From assembly GCF_900101295.1 (NCBI RefSeq), contig NZ_FOIL01000007.1, positions 1-64,000 on the forward strand: a stretch of 64,000 nucleotides of DNA, read 5' to 3'. This document shows, piece after piece, positions 17,763 to 28,121 of this stretch. Below the pieces are notes generated by a model. That model was not told the origin of the DNA and made no database searches. It saw only the letters and a list, made by a program, of their open reading frames with translations. This stretch comes from [Clostridium] aminophilum. GTDB lineage: Bacteria > Bacillota > Clostridia > Lachnospirales > Lachnospiraceae. Each line of letters begins with the position of its first letter. The stretch's first letter is position 1. The position numbers and the translations under genes are program-made.

Positions 17763-18449
17763 ATGGAGGAACTGGCTTCCAGACTTCTGGAAGAGCTGAA
17801 TGTCAAGACCGCTTTTACGATCCCGGTTCTGGGGGGAATCGAGGTCGCGGAATCGGTCACCGTCTCCTGGATTGTGATGGCGGTGCTGATTCTCGGCGCG
17901 GTCTTTCTGACGAGGAATCTCCGGGTGCAGAATCCCGGAAAACGTCAGCTTGCCGCCGAATTCATCGTGTCATGGCTGGACGGGTTTACGGGTGAGATGC
18001 TGGGAGAACACGGAAAGCAGTACAGCTCTTACGTCTCCACGGTGCTGCTGTACATCGGACTGGCCAATGTCATCGGCGTGTTCGGTCTGAAGCCGCCGAC
18101 CAAAGACATGAATGTGACCATCGCCCTGTCAGTCATGAGCATTCTTCTGATCGAGGCAGCGGGCATCCGGCAGAAGGGAACCGGAGGATGGCTGAAGAGT
18201 TTTGCCCAGCCCATTGCGATTGTCGCGCCGATCAATATTCTGGAGATCGTAATCCGCCCTCTGTCGCTCTGCATGCGGCTTTTCGGCAATGTTCTCGGCG
18301 CGTTTGTCATCATGGAGCTGATCAAATACGTGCTTCCGGTGGGACTTCCCGCCGTGTTCAGCCTGTATTTTGATCTTTTTGACGGCCTGATTCAGGCATA
18401 TGTCTTTGTCTTTCTGACGTCGCTTTTTATCGCGGAAGCGGTGGAGTAA
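17763..18449 (+). CDS. atpB: F1Fo ATP synthase subunit a
   Basis: A 228-residue membrane protein with five to six membrane segments. It forms the proton half-channels next to the c ring. The essential Arg lies in the RPLSLCMRLFGNVLG motif near residue 170, and the last segment (YVFVFLTSLFIAEAVE) is typical of the family. An AGGAAGAGAGG site lies upstream of ATG 17763. It is the first gene of the operon; no atpI or atpZ precedes it. An unusually long spacer of 230 bases separates it from atpE. Confidence 0.95.
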   Translation: MEELASRLLEELNVKTAFTIPVLGGIEVAESVTVSWIVMAVLILGAVFLTRNLRVQNPGKRQLAAEFIVSWLDGFTGEMLGEHGKQYSSYVSTVLLYIGLANVIGVFGLKPPTKDMNVTIALSVMSILLIEAAGIRQKGTGGWLKSFAQPIAIVAPINILEIVIRPLSLCMRLFGNVLGAFVIMELIKYVLPVGLPAVFSLYFDLFDGLIQAYVFVFLTSLFIAEAVE

Positions 18450-18450
18450 A

Positions 18451-18472
18451 CCGCGGACCGGTCCGTCCGCGG
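18451..18472 (+). promoter_or_regulatory. Hairpin 1 of the atpB-atpE spacer
   Basis: CCGCGGAC (18451-18458) pairs exactly with GTCCGCGG (18465-18472) right after the atpB stop. No T-run follows, so it is unlikely to terminate; protection or processing of mRNA is more likely. Confidence 0.6.
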
Positions 18473-18551
18473 TCAGCGATGCAGACAGAGAAAATGACGG
18501 AAATCGAAAGAAAACGACAGAAAACAGTTCCGTACAGAACAGGCTGACGGA

Positions 18552-18579
18552 AAAGTTTGAAAGTAAACTTTCAAACTTT
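18552..18579 (+). promoter_or_regulatory. Hairpin 2 of the atpB-atpE spacer
   Basis: A perfect 13-bp stem (18552-18564 with 18567-18579) is closed by only two bases, so the tip must partly open. It lies directly upstream of the dispersed repeat. Confidence 0.65.
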
Positions 18580-18592
18580 GATTGACGGCTCA

Positions 18593-18642
18593 AATAGACA
18601 AGCAAGCTTGTCTGCTTGAGCCTGGAGGACAAAAATATGATA
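18593..18642 (+). repeat. Dispersed intergenic repeat, copy 1 (hairpin-forming)
   Basis: This 50-base sequence recurs at 43322-43370 with a single A-run length difference. It contains AGACAAGC-AA-GCTTGTCT and, together with flanking GGCTCAA...TTGAGCC (from 18588), folds into a near-perfect 17-bp hairpin. It ends in a CTGGAGGAC motif that resembles a ribosome binding site, but the ATG behind it opens no conserved frame. It lies in the atpB-atpE spacer. Confidence 0.85.
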
Positions 18643-18649
18643 CGGGAGA

Positions 18650-18665
18650 ACCGGCCCTGGCCGGT
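18650..18665 (+). promoter_or_regulatory. Hairpin 4 of the atpB-atpE spacer, next to the atpE start
   Basis: ACCGGCC (18650-18656) pairs with GGCCGGT (18659-18665), 14 bases before ATG 18680. Being just upstream of the AGAAAGGA site, it could influence translation of the highly expressed c subunit. Confidence 0.5.
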
Positions 18666-18679
18666 CACAGAAAGGATGT

Positions 18680-18907
18680 ATGAATATGAATGTTACAGCT
18701 TTGGGAGCAGGAATTGCAGCACTGGCATGCCTCGGTGCAGGCATCGGAATCGGCATTGCGACCGCGCATGCGGTTGACGCCATCGCGCGCCAGCCGGAGG
18801 CAGACAGCAAGATTATGAGAAACCTGCTGCTTGGATGCGCACTGGCAGAGGCGACCGCGATCTACGGTTTTGTACTCGGCATTCTGATTATCTTCTTCCT
18901 CAAGTAA
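18680..18907 (+). CDS. atpE: F1Fo ATP synthase subunit c
   Basis: A 75-residue hairpin of two membrane helices joined by the polar loop ARQPEA (36-41). The ion-binding carboxylate is Glu57 in [10 protein letters not shown]. The helix-1 position that carries Gln in sodium-dependent enzymes aligns with Ile24-26, and Ser after the Glu is Ala, so proton coupling is the better inference. ATG 18680 or ATG 18686 may be the start; AGAAAGGA lies 3 or 9 bases upstream respectively, which slightly favours the second. Fourteen bases separate it from atpF. Confidence 0.95.
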   Translation: MNMNVTALGAGIAALACLGAGIGIGIATAHAVDAIARQPEADSKIMRNLLLGCALAEATAIYGFVLGILIIFFLK

Positions 18908-18920
18908 GGAGGCGGGTGAA

Positions 18921-19394
18921 ATGCTGAGAATTGACTACAACATCCTGTTTACGATTGTTAATCTGCTGATCCTGTTCTGGGCTCTCCGGAGATTTCTCTT
19001 TAAACCGGTCCGCGAGATCATGGAAAAGAGAGCGGATGACATCCGGAATTCTTTTGAGGAGGCCGATCAGGACCGCAGAGAAGCGGAAGAATACAAGGAA
19101 CAGTGCAGAAAACAGCTTGGAAATATCGACGAGGCAAAAAAGCAGGCCGAAGAGGAGGCCCGGCGCGACGCGGCGAAAGAATATAACCGCATTCTTGCGG
19201 ATGCAAGGAAGGAAGCGGCGCGGATCATTCAGGAGTCCAAAGAGCGCGCTGCGGCGGCAGCAGATGAGGAACGCCGTCAGGCAGAGTCGGACATTGTGAA
19301 GATGATCAAGAGCGCGGCGGCCAAGATCGCCGAGTCCGAGGATGATTCGAAGATGTACGATGATTTCCTGAGAGAAGTCAACCAAGAGAAATGA
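18921..19394 (+). CDS. atpF: F1Fo ATP synthase subunit b
   Basis: A 157-residue protein with one N-terminal membrane helix (about 8-27) and a long charged helix with many Ala, Glu, Lys and Arg residues that forms the peripheral stalk. An AAGGAGGCGGG site precedes ATG 18921. In a standard enzyme its C-terminal end binds subunit delta. Here delta is reduced and fused to alpha, so the stalk contact must be altered accordingly. The next gene begins 10 bases after its stop. Confidence 0.93.
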   Translation: MLRIDYNILFTIVNLLILFWALRRFLFKPVREIMEKRADDIRNSFEEADQDRREAEEYKEQCRKQLGNIDEAKKQAEEEARRDAAKEYNRILADARKEAARIIQESKERAAAAADEERRQAESDIVKMIKSAAAKIAESEDDSKMYDDFLREVNQEK

Positions 19395-19404
19395 GGCGTC
19401 ATAT

Positions 19405-21243
19405 ATGAGTGAACATATCGGGACATCGGGCGTGCGCGCTCTCTTAAAGTGCGTAACCCGTCCGACCCCGCAGCAGGAAGAACAGTTTCGGATTTTTCTG
19501 GACCGGACGTATCATGCGGGCGGAACGGAAAATGTAGAGCTGGAGATCCGGGTCACACCGGAAATTCACGGCGGTTTTATCCTGGATGTGGGCAGTGATG
19601 AGTATGACTGGTCCACACACGGCAGAGAGCGGCAGTTTGAGACAGCGATCGATGAGGCGAGAAAAAAGAGCCGCGGCGATCTTTTGCCCATGCTGAAAAC
19701 CGCGATCAGTGAGTTCCGTGTTCTGGCACAGAAATCCGAGGTCGGAACGGTAGAGACCGCAGGCGACGGAATTGTGACAATTCAAGGTCTGGACCATGTC
19801 ATGTACGGAGAGATCATTCTCTTCGAAAATGGCGTAAAGGGAATGGTTCAGAATATCGAGCGCGACCATGTGGGCGCCATCCTCTTCGATCAGGAGGGAA
19901 CCATCGGTGAGGGAAGCCGGGTGACGGGCATCGGAAAGCGGGCCGGAATACCGGTTTCCGACGCATATCTCGGGAGAGTTGTCGATGCGCTGGGCAATCC
20001 GATGGATGGTGGCGGCCGGATCGAAGCCGATGAATACCGGCCGATCGAGGAACCGGCCCCGGGAATCATAGACCGACAGCCGGTCAGTGAGCCGATGGAG
20101 ACCGGAATTCTCGCGATTGACTCGATGTTTCCCATCGGACGCGGTCAGAGGGAACTGATCATCGGAGACCGTCAGACGGGAAAAACCTCCATTGCCGTGG
20201 ATACGATACTGAATCAGAAGGGAAAAAACTGCATCTGCATTTACACGGCCATCGGCCAGAAGGCATCAACGGTGGCATCACTGGTCAATCAGTTAAAAAA
20301 GAGCGGGGCCATGGATTATTCTGTGGTGCTGGTATCCACGGCCGCCGATCCGGCACCGCTCCAGTATATTGCGCCCTATTCGGCGACCTCCCTTGCGGAG
20401 TATTTTATGCACCGAGGAAAAGACGTTCTGATCGTGTATGATGATCTCTCCAAACATGCGGTTGCATACCGGACCATATCGCTTCTTCTCGGACGGTCAC
20501 CGGGGCGTGAGGCGTATCCGGGCGATGTTTTCTATCTCCATTCAAGGCTTTTGGAGCGAAGCGCAAGACTTTCCGAACGCCTCGGCGGCGGCTCCATCAC
20601 CGCACTTCCGATCATTGAGACCCAGGGCGGCGATGTGTCGGCTTATATTCCGACCAACGTCATTTCCATCACGGACGGACAGATCTTTCTGGAATCCAAT
20701 CTGTTTTTCCAGGGACAGCGGCCGGCGGTCAATGTGGGCCTTTCCGTATCCCGTGTCGGCGGTGCCGCACAGACGAAGGCGATGAAGAAGGCAGCAGGTT
20801 CTTTGCGAATTGACCTGGCCCAGTACAGGGAGATGGAAGTGTTTACGCAGTTCAGCTCGGACCTGGATACCTCGACCCAGAAACTGTTGAAAAAAGGAAA
20901 GGCGCAGATGGAGCTTCTTCGCCAGCCGCTCGGTCATCCGATGTCGATGGCGGAGCAGGTTCTGTCGCTGATCGCGGCGGAACACAATCTTTTTTCGGAT
21001 ATGGATCACTTGCCGGTCAAGGAGTGCCAGGGAAAACTCATCCGGTTCTTTCATGAAAGCCACCCGGATCTCATCGCGCGGCTTGAAATGACAAAAACGC
21101 TGGAGGATGACCTGAAAGAACGGATTCTCGCGGCGTGCGATGAATTTGCGGCTTCCGTAAAGCCGGAGGACGGCACGAACGAAAAGAATTCGATTTCGAT
21201 GGAGGATCCGATACGGGCGAAGGATAATCCTGCTCGTGCGTAA
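19405..21243 (+). CDS. atpA: F1Fo ATP synthase alpha subunit with fused delta C-terminal-like domain
   Basis: At 612 residues this is about 100 longer than a normal alpha subunit. Residues 1-95 resemble the C-terminal domain of delta (AtpH): RPTPQQEEQFRIFLDR, VELEIRVTPEIHGGFILDVG and a DWSTHGRERQ stretch like the delta end pattern (GGxxLxVGD..D.S..G). Alpha starts near residue 100, with Walker A GDRQTGKT near 254, the Arg-finger region VGLSVSRVGG and a C-terminal helical domain. No separate atpH occurs between atpF and this gene, so the N-terminal domain of delta, which normally caps alpha, is missing. The start ATG 19405 has a GAGG site. The alpha subunit carries the regulatory nucleotide sites. 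Confidence 0.93.
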   Translation: MSEHIGTSGVRALLKCVTRPTPQQEEQFRIFLDRTYHAGGTENVELEIRVTPEIHGGFILDVGSDEYDWSTHGRERQFETAIDEARKKSRGDLLPMLKTAISEFRVLAQKSEVGTVETAGDGIVTIQGLDHVMYGEIILFENGVKGMVQNIERDHVGAILFDQEGTIGEGSRVTGIGKRAGIPVSDAYLGRVVDALGNPMDGGGRIEADEYRPIEEPAPGIIDRQPVSEPMETGILAIDSMFPIGRGQRELIIGDRQTGKTSIAVDTILNQKGKNCICIYTAIGQKASTVASLVNQLKKSGAMDYSVVLVSTAADPAPLQYIAPYSATSLAEYFMHRGKDVLIVYDDLSKHAVAYRTISLLLGRSPGREAYPGDVFYLHSRLLERSARLSERLGGGSITALPIIETQGGDVSAYIPTNVISITDGQIFLESNLFFQGQRPAVNVGLSVSRVGGAAQTKAMKKAAGSLRIDLAQYREMEVFTQFSSDLDTSTQKLLKKGKAQMELLRQPLGHPMSMAEQVLSLIAAEHNLFSDMDHLPVKECQGKLIRFFHESHPDLIARLEMTKTLEDDLKERILAACDEFAASVKPEDGTNEKNSISMEDPIRAKDNPARA

Positions 21244-21260
21244 ACCGGGAGGAAAAAATT

Positions 21261-23584
<2,324 letters not shown>

Positions 23585-23585
23585 T

Positions 23586-24011
23586 ATGGCTGATAATGCA
23601 AAAGCAACCTTTGGACTTCGGGTGATCGCATCGGACAAGACCTTTTTTTCCGACCGCGCCCGGTCGCTGACCGTTCAGACGCTGGATGGCCAGCAGCAGT
23701 TTTTGGCGCATCATGCGCAGATTATCCTTGCGGTGGATCCGGGAGAACTCCGGATTGTGGATGCGGAGGGAAAGCTGATCCGCGTCGTGGCCGGTTTCGG
23801 CACCATGATTTTTGCCAACAACCGCGCGACGGTTCTGGTCGACACCTGCGAGACCCAGGAAGAACTGGATGAAAGGCGGGCGGCAGAGGCACTGGAACGT
23901 GCGAAGGAGAGGATGCGGCAGAAGCAGAGTCTCCGGGAATACATGCTGAATAAGACGGCGATGGCGCGCGCCATGTCACGGCTTCAGTTCAAGGGGAAGA
24001 ATTATCGATAA
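23586..24011 (+). CDS. atpC: F1Fo ATP synthase subunit epsilon
   Basis: A 141-residue protein with the N-terminal beta-barrel (FGLRVIASDKTFF...GQQQFLAHHAQIILAVDPGEL) and a C-terminal helical hairpin that can inhibit the enzyme. It starts one base after the atpD stop. The helical part is rich in Arg, Glu and Ala. It is the last gene of the operon; only a weak hairpin (TTATCGA/TCGATAA near 24004-24027) follows. Confidence 0.93.
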   Translation: MADNAKATFGLRVIASDKTFFSDRARSLTVQTLDGQQQFLAHHAQIILAVDPGELRIVDAEGKLIRVVAGFGTMIFANNRATVLVDTCETQEELDERRAAEALERAKERMRQKQSLREYMLNKTAMARAMSRLQFKGKNYR

Positions 24012-24203
24012 CACAATTTCGATAAGATAATAAGGGGTTCAAAAAATAACGGTCATAATTTGAATCATAAAAACCATTATTCTGGAATATATATGATTTC
24101 TGTGTGGAATAGTACAGACAAGTGTGCTAAATTTATAGACAGAAAAAGCGTGATCTGCAGAGATGACTTGATTCACGCAGAGGATTGGTTCGAGGTGACC
24201 GGA

Positions 24204-24449
24204 ATGAGTATGAACTGGAAAAAAAGGTTGATGACTTTTGCTGCGGCAGTCTGTCTGTCCGGAGCGATGAGTATGAGTGCGATGGCAGATGAGGGTACTC
24301 CCATTGAGACAACGCCCGTTGTCTACAACGGTTTTACCGCAGTCTATGATTCGGCAACCGGCCTGATGGTTCTTACACCGGCTCTCCCCATGTCCGGCAC
24401 GGCCGATGAAACGTTTGCAGCAGTGACCTCACCGGCACTTCCGATGTAA
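24204..24449 (+). CDS. Small secreted protein with repeated PALPM motif
   Basis: The start is ATG 24204 with GAGGTGA just upstream, although the frame is open from 24060. The product has 81 residues: a signal peptide ending in Ala-Met-Ala and a mature chain of about 53 residues. The mature chain carries TPALPM and SPALPM, the latter being the C-terminus. No cysteine and no known domain are present in the mature part. It stands alone between the atp operon and a strong terminator. I do not recognise it; a cell-surface or signalling peptide is possible. Confidence 0.55.
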   Translation: MSMNWKKRLMTFAAAVCLSGAMSMSAMADEGTPIETTPVVYNGFTAVYDSATGLMVLTPALPMSGTADETFAAVTSPALPM

Positions 24450-24484
24450 AGACGGACGGCAGTGATATATATGAACGATTTTGA

Positions 24485-24527
24485 CTCCCGAAGCGGAAGA
24501 CAGGTTCTTCCCTTCGGGAGCTTTTTG
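24485..24527 (+). terminator. Strong Rho-independent terminator
   Basis: CTCCCGAAG (24485-24493) pairs with CTTCGGGAG (24512-24520), with an inner GGAAGA/TCTTCC stem, followed by CTTTTTG. It ends the transcript of the small secreted protein and perhaps read-through from the atp operon. Confidence 0.9.
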
Positions 24528-24736
24528 TGTGATAGGAAAGTTCTTCACTTTTCCCTATCACACAAAAACGCTCCGCGAGGATGCACACGCCGCTGTAAGC
24601 AAATTCACTAAGCTCGAAAAGACCAGCCGCAGCACGCTATTTCACTAAGCGGCAAAGCCGCTAAGTGAAATATGTGTCGTTAAGAGCTTCGCCAAGGAAG
24701 CTGTCACCTAACGGTGACCAGCGGCGGACTTTGTTC
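24527..24736. repeat. Intergenic repeat-family element, copy A
   Basis: It shares ordered blocks with 26248-26410: AACGCTCC.GAGGATGC, then GAAG.TGTCACC..GTGACC.GCGGCG, and the ending GACTTTGTTC. The copy opens with a hairpin TGTGTGATAGG.../...CCTATCACACA. Such diverged, gene-free elements look like degenerate small repeats rather than an insertion sequence. Confidence 0.55.
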
Positions 24737-24877
24737 TGTCATTAGGAAGATTTTCCGTACATCCGAAAGAATTTTTTAAAAATATATGAAACAGAATAAT
24801 ACGATGTGGTATAATTAACTGCAGAAGGATAATGTGTGTTATGATATCGGTATGAAATGATCAATGCAGGAGGTGCC

Positions 24878-26206
24878 ATGGATTCATTTTTCTACGGTCG
24901 AAAACATGAATTGAATCAGCTGAACGGACTGATCCGGGCGGGCACCGGTGGTTGCGCGCTGATCTGCGGACGGAGCGGAGTCGGAAAAACCGCACTTCTG
25001 CGTGAACTTATCCGGCAGAATCCGGAGTTTCACTTTCGGATCTTCAGTGTTCCGAGAGGCGGATACCCAACGGAGGAAGAGAACGGCCTGCGTGATCTGT
25101 TTCTTCATGCCGGAGTGTCCAATGAGATTCTTCTGATCGATCAGGCAGAGAATCTGGATGAGACACAGATTCTGCGGCTGCTCTCCGAGACGGCGGAGGG
25201 AAAAACGACGGCAGTGTTCTCAGGGATGATCTCCGAAAGAATGACAGAGATTCTCACCGGACGGCGAAGTCCGGTGAGGGAGCAGTTTGCGGTGAAGATC
25301 GGGCTCGGGGATTTTTCCTGGTGGAATATAAAGCCGTTTCTGAAAGCAGCGGGAATTACGGATCCGAACGGAATCCTTCCGCTTACCGCTTACGCGGTAA
25401 GCGGCGGTAATCCGAAGATCCTGAATGCGTTTCTTCGCACCGTCAGCGAAAACGGTGTGATGACCCGGCTGGACAGTTCCCTGATCAAGGAGCCGTTTTA
25501 CCGGATGGATTCCTTCGCGCAGGAAAATGCCCCCTATTACCGGATCATGCAGGTGATTTCCGGAGGAGACGACCGCATGAGCAGCATTGCGGAGCGACTG
25601 GGCATGGCAACGACTTCATTGCCAAAATATCTGAACATTCTATTGGAAAACGGGCTGATTCTCCGGGAGAATCCCGTGACGGAAAAGTACCGTCAGAATT
25701 CGAGAAACGGACGGTATGTCATCCCGGATCCCTGGCTCCGGTTCTGGTTTCGGGCGATATATCCGAACATGGGGGAGATCGAATGCCGCATGGGGGAGGG
25801 AATTCCGGACATTGTTTCGGAAATAATGAAGGAAAAACAGATTCCGGAGATTTACGAGGAAATCTGCCGTTCGTCACTGTGGTCGATGTCGGAAAAATGT
25901 TTTGATTATGACCGTGTCGGACGCTGGTGGAACCGGGGAAGCATCCGGATTCCCATTGTGGCATACCGTTCGGACGGAACGGACATTCTGTTCGGATTAA
26001 CCTCTTCGAATCCGGAGCGGAAGATGGATGTGAGTGATCAGAAGGAATTGGAGAAATCTGCGGCTAAGGTCGACTGGAAACCGAAGAGCGGAAGCCGGAG
26101 AGAGCATTATATTCTGTTTTCCGAGGGCGGATTCACCAGGGAAATGAAAGAGTACGCAAAAAAGAAAGAGAATGTCATTCTTGTGGATTCTCTTCCGGGA
26201 AAATGA
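24878..26206 (+). CDS. AAA/STAND-type ATPase with C-terminal DUF234 domain lacking nuclease residues
   Basis: The start is ATG 24878 because AGGAGG lies 4 bases upstream, giving 442 residues. Walker A GRSGVGKT is at about 31-38 and the Walker B ILLIDQAEN near 85-95. A winged-helix segment (MSSIAERLGMATTSLPKYLNILLENGLI) precedes the C-terminal DUF234 region starting with GRWW near 347. In this family the domain is usually a PD-(D/E)xK-like fold with E-x-D-I-V-A and G-E-x-K motifs. Here they read SIRIPIVA and GLTSSN, so the metal-binding acid and Lys are gone. Function of the family is not established; ATP-driven regulation or defence has been suggested. Confidence 0.75.
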   Translation: MDSFFYGRKHELNQLNGLIRAGTGGCALICGRSGVGKTALLRELIRQNPEFHFRIFSVPRGGYPTEEENGLRDLFLHAGVSNEILLIDQAENLDETQILRLLSETAEGKTTAVFSGMISERMTEILTGRRSPVREQFAVKIGLGDFSWWNIKPFLKAAGITDPNGILPLTAYAVSGGNPKILNAFLRTVSENGVMTRLDSSLIKEPFYRMDSFAQENAPYYRIMQVISGGDDRMSSIAERLGMATTSLPKYLNILLENGLILRENPVTEKYRQNSRNGRYVIPDPWLRFWFRAIYPNMGEIECRMGEGIPDIVSEIMKEKQIPEIYEEICRSSLWSMSEKCFDYDRVGRWWNRGSIRIPIVAYRSDGTDILFGLTSSNPERKMDVSDQKELEKSAAKVDWKPKSGSRREHYILFSEGGFTREMKEYAKKKENVILVDSLPGK

Positions 26207-26247
26207 CGGACGGAAACAGCCGGTATCCTCCGGTTTGGATTCTTTCA

Positions 26248-26410
26248 CAGGAAAGTGCTTCGCATTTCCCGGGAAAGAAACGCTCCGGGAGGATGCGCGC
26301 ATCGCTGAACGGAAGATGTCACCTTTCTGTGACCGGCGGCGGCGCACAAAATCCGTGGCGATCCTCTCAGGATTGAGTGGGGAGCCGAAATCCGCTCGCA
26401 GACTTTGTTC
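26248..26410. repeat. Intergenic repeat-family element, copy B
   Basis: Shares ordered blocks with 24527-24736 and ends in the same GACTTTGTTC. It lies between the DUF234 ATPase gene and the NlpC/P60 gene. A third, shorter relative is at 52401-52435, on the other strand. Confidence 0.5.
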
Positions 26411-26452
26411 AAACGAATACATTTTTTATGGAGAGGGAAGGTTATAAAGGTT

Positions 26453-27883
26453 ATGAAAATGAACAGCAATCATTTCTATGGAAAAATGGGACTGGTTCTT
26501 GCAGCATCCGCGTGGATCGGAATCTCAAATCCGATGAGTGTACCGGCGGCAGTAAAATTTCTTCCGGGCGTCACGGCTGAGATGAGCAATCCGTCTTACT
26601 GGGTGAGGGATCTGACCGGCACCGATGACATTCTGGCGGACAGTTCCCGGATCGCTTCGCTGAACCAGAAGATTCGCGCTTCCGAAGGATCCAATATGTT
26701 TGATCTTGATTCCATGAGTGCAACATTCAACGCGGCGGAGCTGACAGCGAAGATCCGTGAATCAACACGGAAAGAGCTTGCCGCATACGCGACAGGCGGC
26801 AATTATGCCGCTGACGGCTCTGTGATGACACAGGAAATGCTGGATCCGGTGATTGAAAACTGTTTTGATCCGACGGCGACGGCGTCCCAGAGCAGAGGAT
26901 ACGGAATCTGTGTAAAGCGAACGGATATCCGCGCCTATCCGTCATCGATGATTATTGCTGATGATCCCGGCGACAACGATTTTGACAACGGCGTTCTGTC
27001 GGCACTTCTAGTCAATGAACCGGTTCGAATCAATTTCCGCTCCGCGGACGGCGCATGGCTCTACATCACATCCGAACTGGTGGCCGGATGGGTTAAGACG
27101 GAAGATATCGCGATCTGTCACAGCAGGAATGAGTGGAAGTCCGCATGGGATATCGCGGCACCGACCCGGGTTGTGGTTACCGCAGGAAAAGTGTATCTGG
27201 AAGAGTCACAGACGAATCCGGACATCTCTGAGACCATGCTGACCATGGGAACCATTCTGGAGGCGGCCGATACGACGGGAGGAGGTCTTGTGGCGAACCG
27301 TTCTCCGTATCAGAATTATCCGGTATACATTCCGGTTCGTCAGGCGGACGGAACCTATGCGAAGAAAAAGGCGCTGATTTCGCAGCACAATGCGGTGTCG
27401 GAAGGATATCTGCCGCTGACGACGAACAATATTCTGAAGACAGCGTATTCGATGCTGGGAGATACCTACGGATGGGGAGGAATGCTTTCCTCGGTTGACT
27501 GCTCCTTCTATATCCGCAATATTTACCGGTGCTTCGGTCTGAATATTGCCCGGAACACGAGCTGGCAGGCATCCATGCCGGTTCATAACATTGAACTGGA
27601 AGGAAAATCGGATTCCGAAAAGCAGGCAATTCTGGATTCATTAAAGCCGGGCGCGACATTATTCTTTAAGGGGCATGAAATGATGTATCTCGGGGAAGTC
27701 CGTGGGAGACATTTTGTCCTCAGCGCCGTGAGCTCCATGCGTCAGCCATCCGGAACCGGAAAACTCCGAGTTCGAAGTGTGGTGGTCAGCAGTCTGGAGG
27801 ATACATACCGCATGAACGGCCTCAGCTGGTTGGCAAGTCTGTACCGCGCGCAGATCCCGTATGAGGAACCAAAAACAGAATAA
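26453..27883 (+). CDS. Secreted NlpC/P60 cell-wall peptidase with SH3-like domains
   Basis: About 476 residues with the start placed at ATG 26453 (ATG 26459 is an equal candidate; AAAGG lies just upstream). After a signal peptide ending at Val-Pro-Ala-Ala the protein has two SH3-like regions (roughly 130-270) and an NlpC/P60 domain from about 340. The domain shows YSMLGDTYGWGGM followed by the catalytic Cys in VDCSFYIRNIYRCFG, and a His in FKGHEMMYLG. The layout matches YkfC/YvcE-type endopeptidases that cleave gamma-D-Glu to diamino-acid bonds in peptidoglycan stem peptides. A role in wall turnover or muropeptide recycling is likely. Confidence 0.85.
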   Translation: MKMNSNHFYGKMGLVLAASAWIGISNPMSVPAAVKFLPGVTAEMSNPSYWVRDLTGTDDILADSSRIASLNQKIRASEGSNMFDLDSMSATFNAAELTAKIRESTRKELAAYATGGNYAADGSVMTQEMLDPVIENCFDPTATASQSRGYGICVKRTDIRAYPSSMIIADDPGDNDFDNGVLSALLVNEPVRINFRSADGAWLYITSELVAGWVKTEDIAICHSRNEWKSAWDIAAPTRVVVTAGKVYLEESQTNPDISETMLTMGTILEAADTTGGGLVANRSPYQNYPVYIPVRQADGTYAKKKALISQHNAVSEGYLPLTTNNILKTAYSMLGDTYGWGGMLSSVDCSFYIRNIYRCFGLNIARNTSWQASMPVHNIELEGKSDSEKQAILDSLKPGATLFFKGHEMMYLGEVRGRHFVLSAVSSMRQPSGTGKLRVRSVVVSSLEDTYRMNGLSWLASLYRAQIPYEEPKTE

Positions 27884-27964
27884 TGCATAAAAATATCGGA
27901 GGATCTCTTATTTATTTGAGATGTAAGATCACAAAAAAGTAAAACCCGACGGAAATAGTTAATG

Positions 27965-28013
27965 AGACCTTTTTAAGGGAATATTTCGAAAAGCCCTTAA
28001 AAAGGTCTTTTAT
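27965..28013 (+). terminator. Strong terminator after the NlpC/P60 gene
   Basis: A perfect 15-bp stem (27965-27979 with 27994-28008) with a 14-base loop is followed by TTTATT. Confidence 0.85.
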
Positions 28014-28112
28014 TGCGTTCAACTGCACTTTGAATACAACTGCATTTTTGGGATTCTGTATAAAAAGTTGAAAATTTATGTAATTTATTAGATTAGTCGA
28101 TAAAGTTTAAGG

Positions 28113-28121
28113 TGATATAAT
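28113..28121 (+). promoter_or_regulatory. Extended -10 promoter of the helicase pair
   Basis: TGATATAAT (28113-28121) is a perfect TGnTATAAT extended -10. The -35 region (28093-28098, TTAGTC) is weak, as is common with extended -10 promoters. The first start codon is 62 bases downstream. Confidence 0.5.

Larger units (their letters stand above)
24450..24877. other. Intergenic region with terminator and a repeat-like, hairpin-rich stretch
   Basis: No gene is seen. A strong terminator (24485-24527) is followed by a 200-base stretch with several hairpins, among them a 15-bp stem with one mismatch (24639-24653 with 24657-24671) and GTCACC/GGTGAC near 24706-24721. Parts of this stretch match 26248-26410. 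Confidence 0.6.

Noticed and set aside
18631-18679. Small gene starting at the ATG in the dispersed repeat (behind GGAGG)
   Set aside because: The frame runs out of phase into atpE, shows no conserved sequence, and the second repeat copy gives a different continuation.
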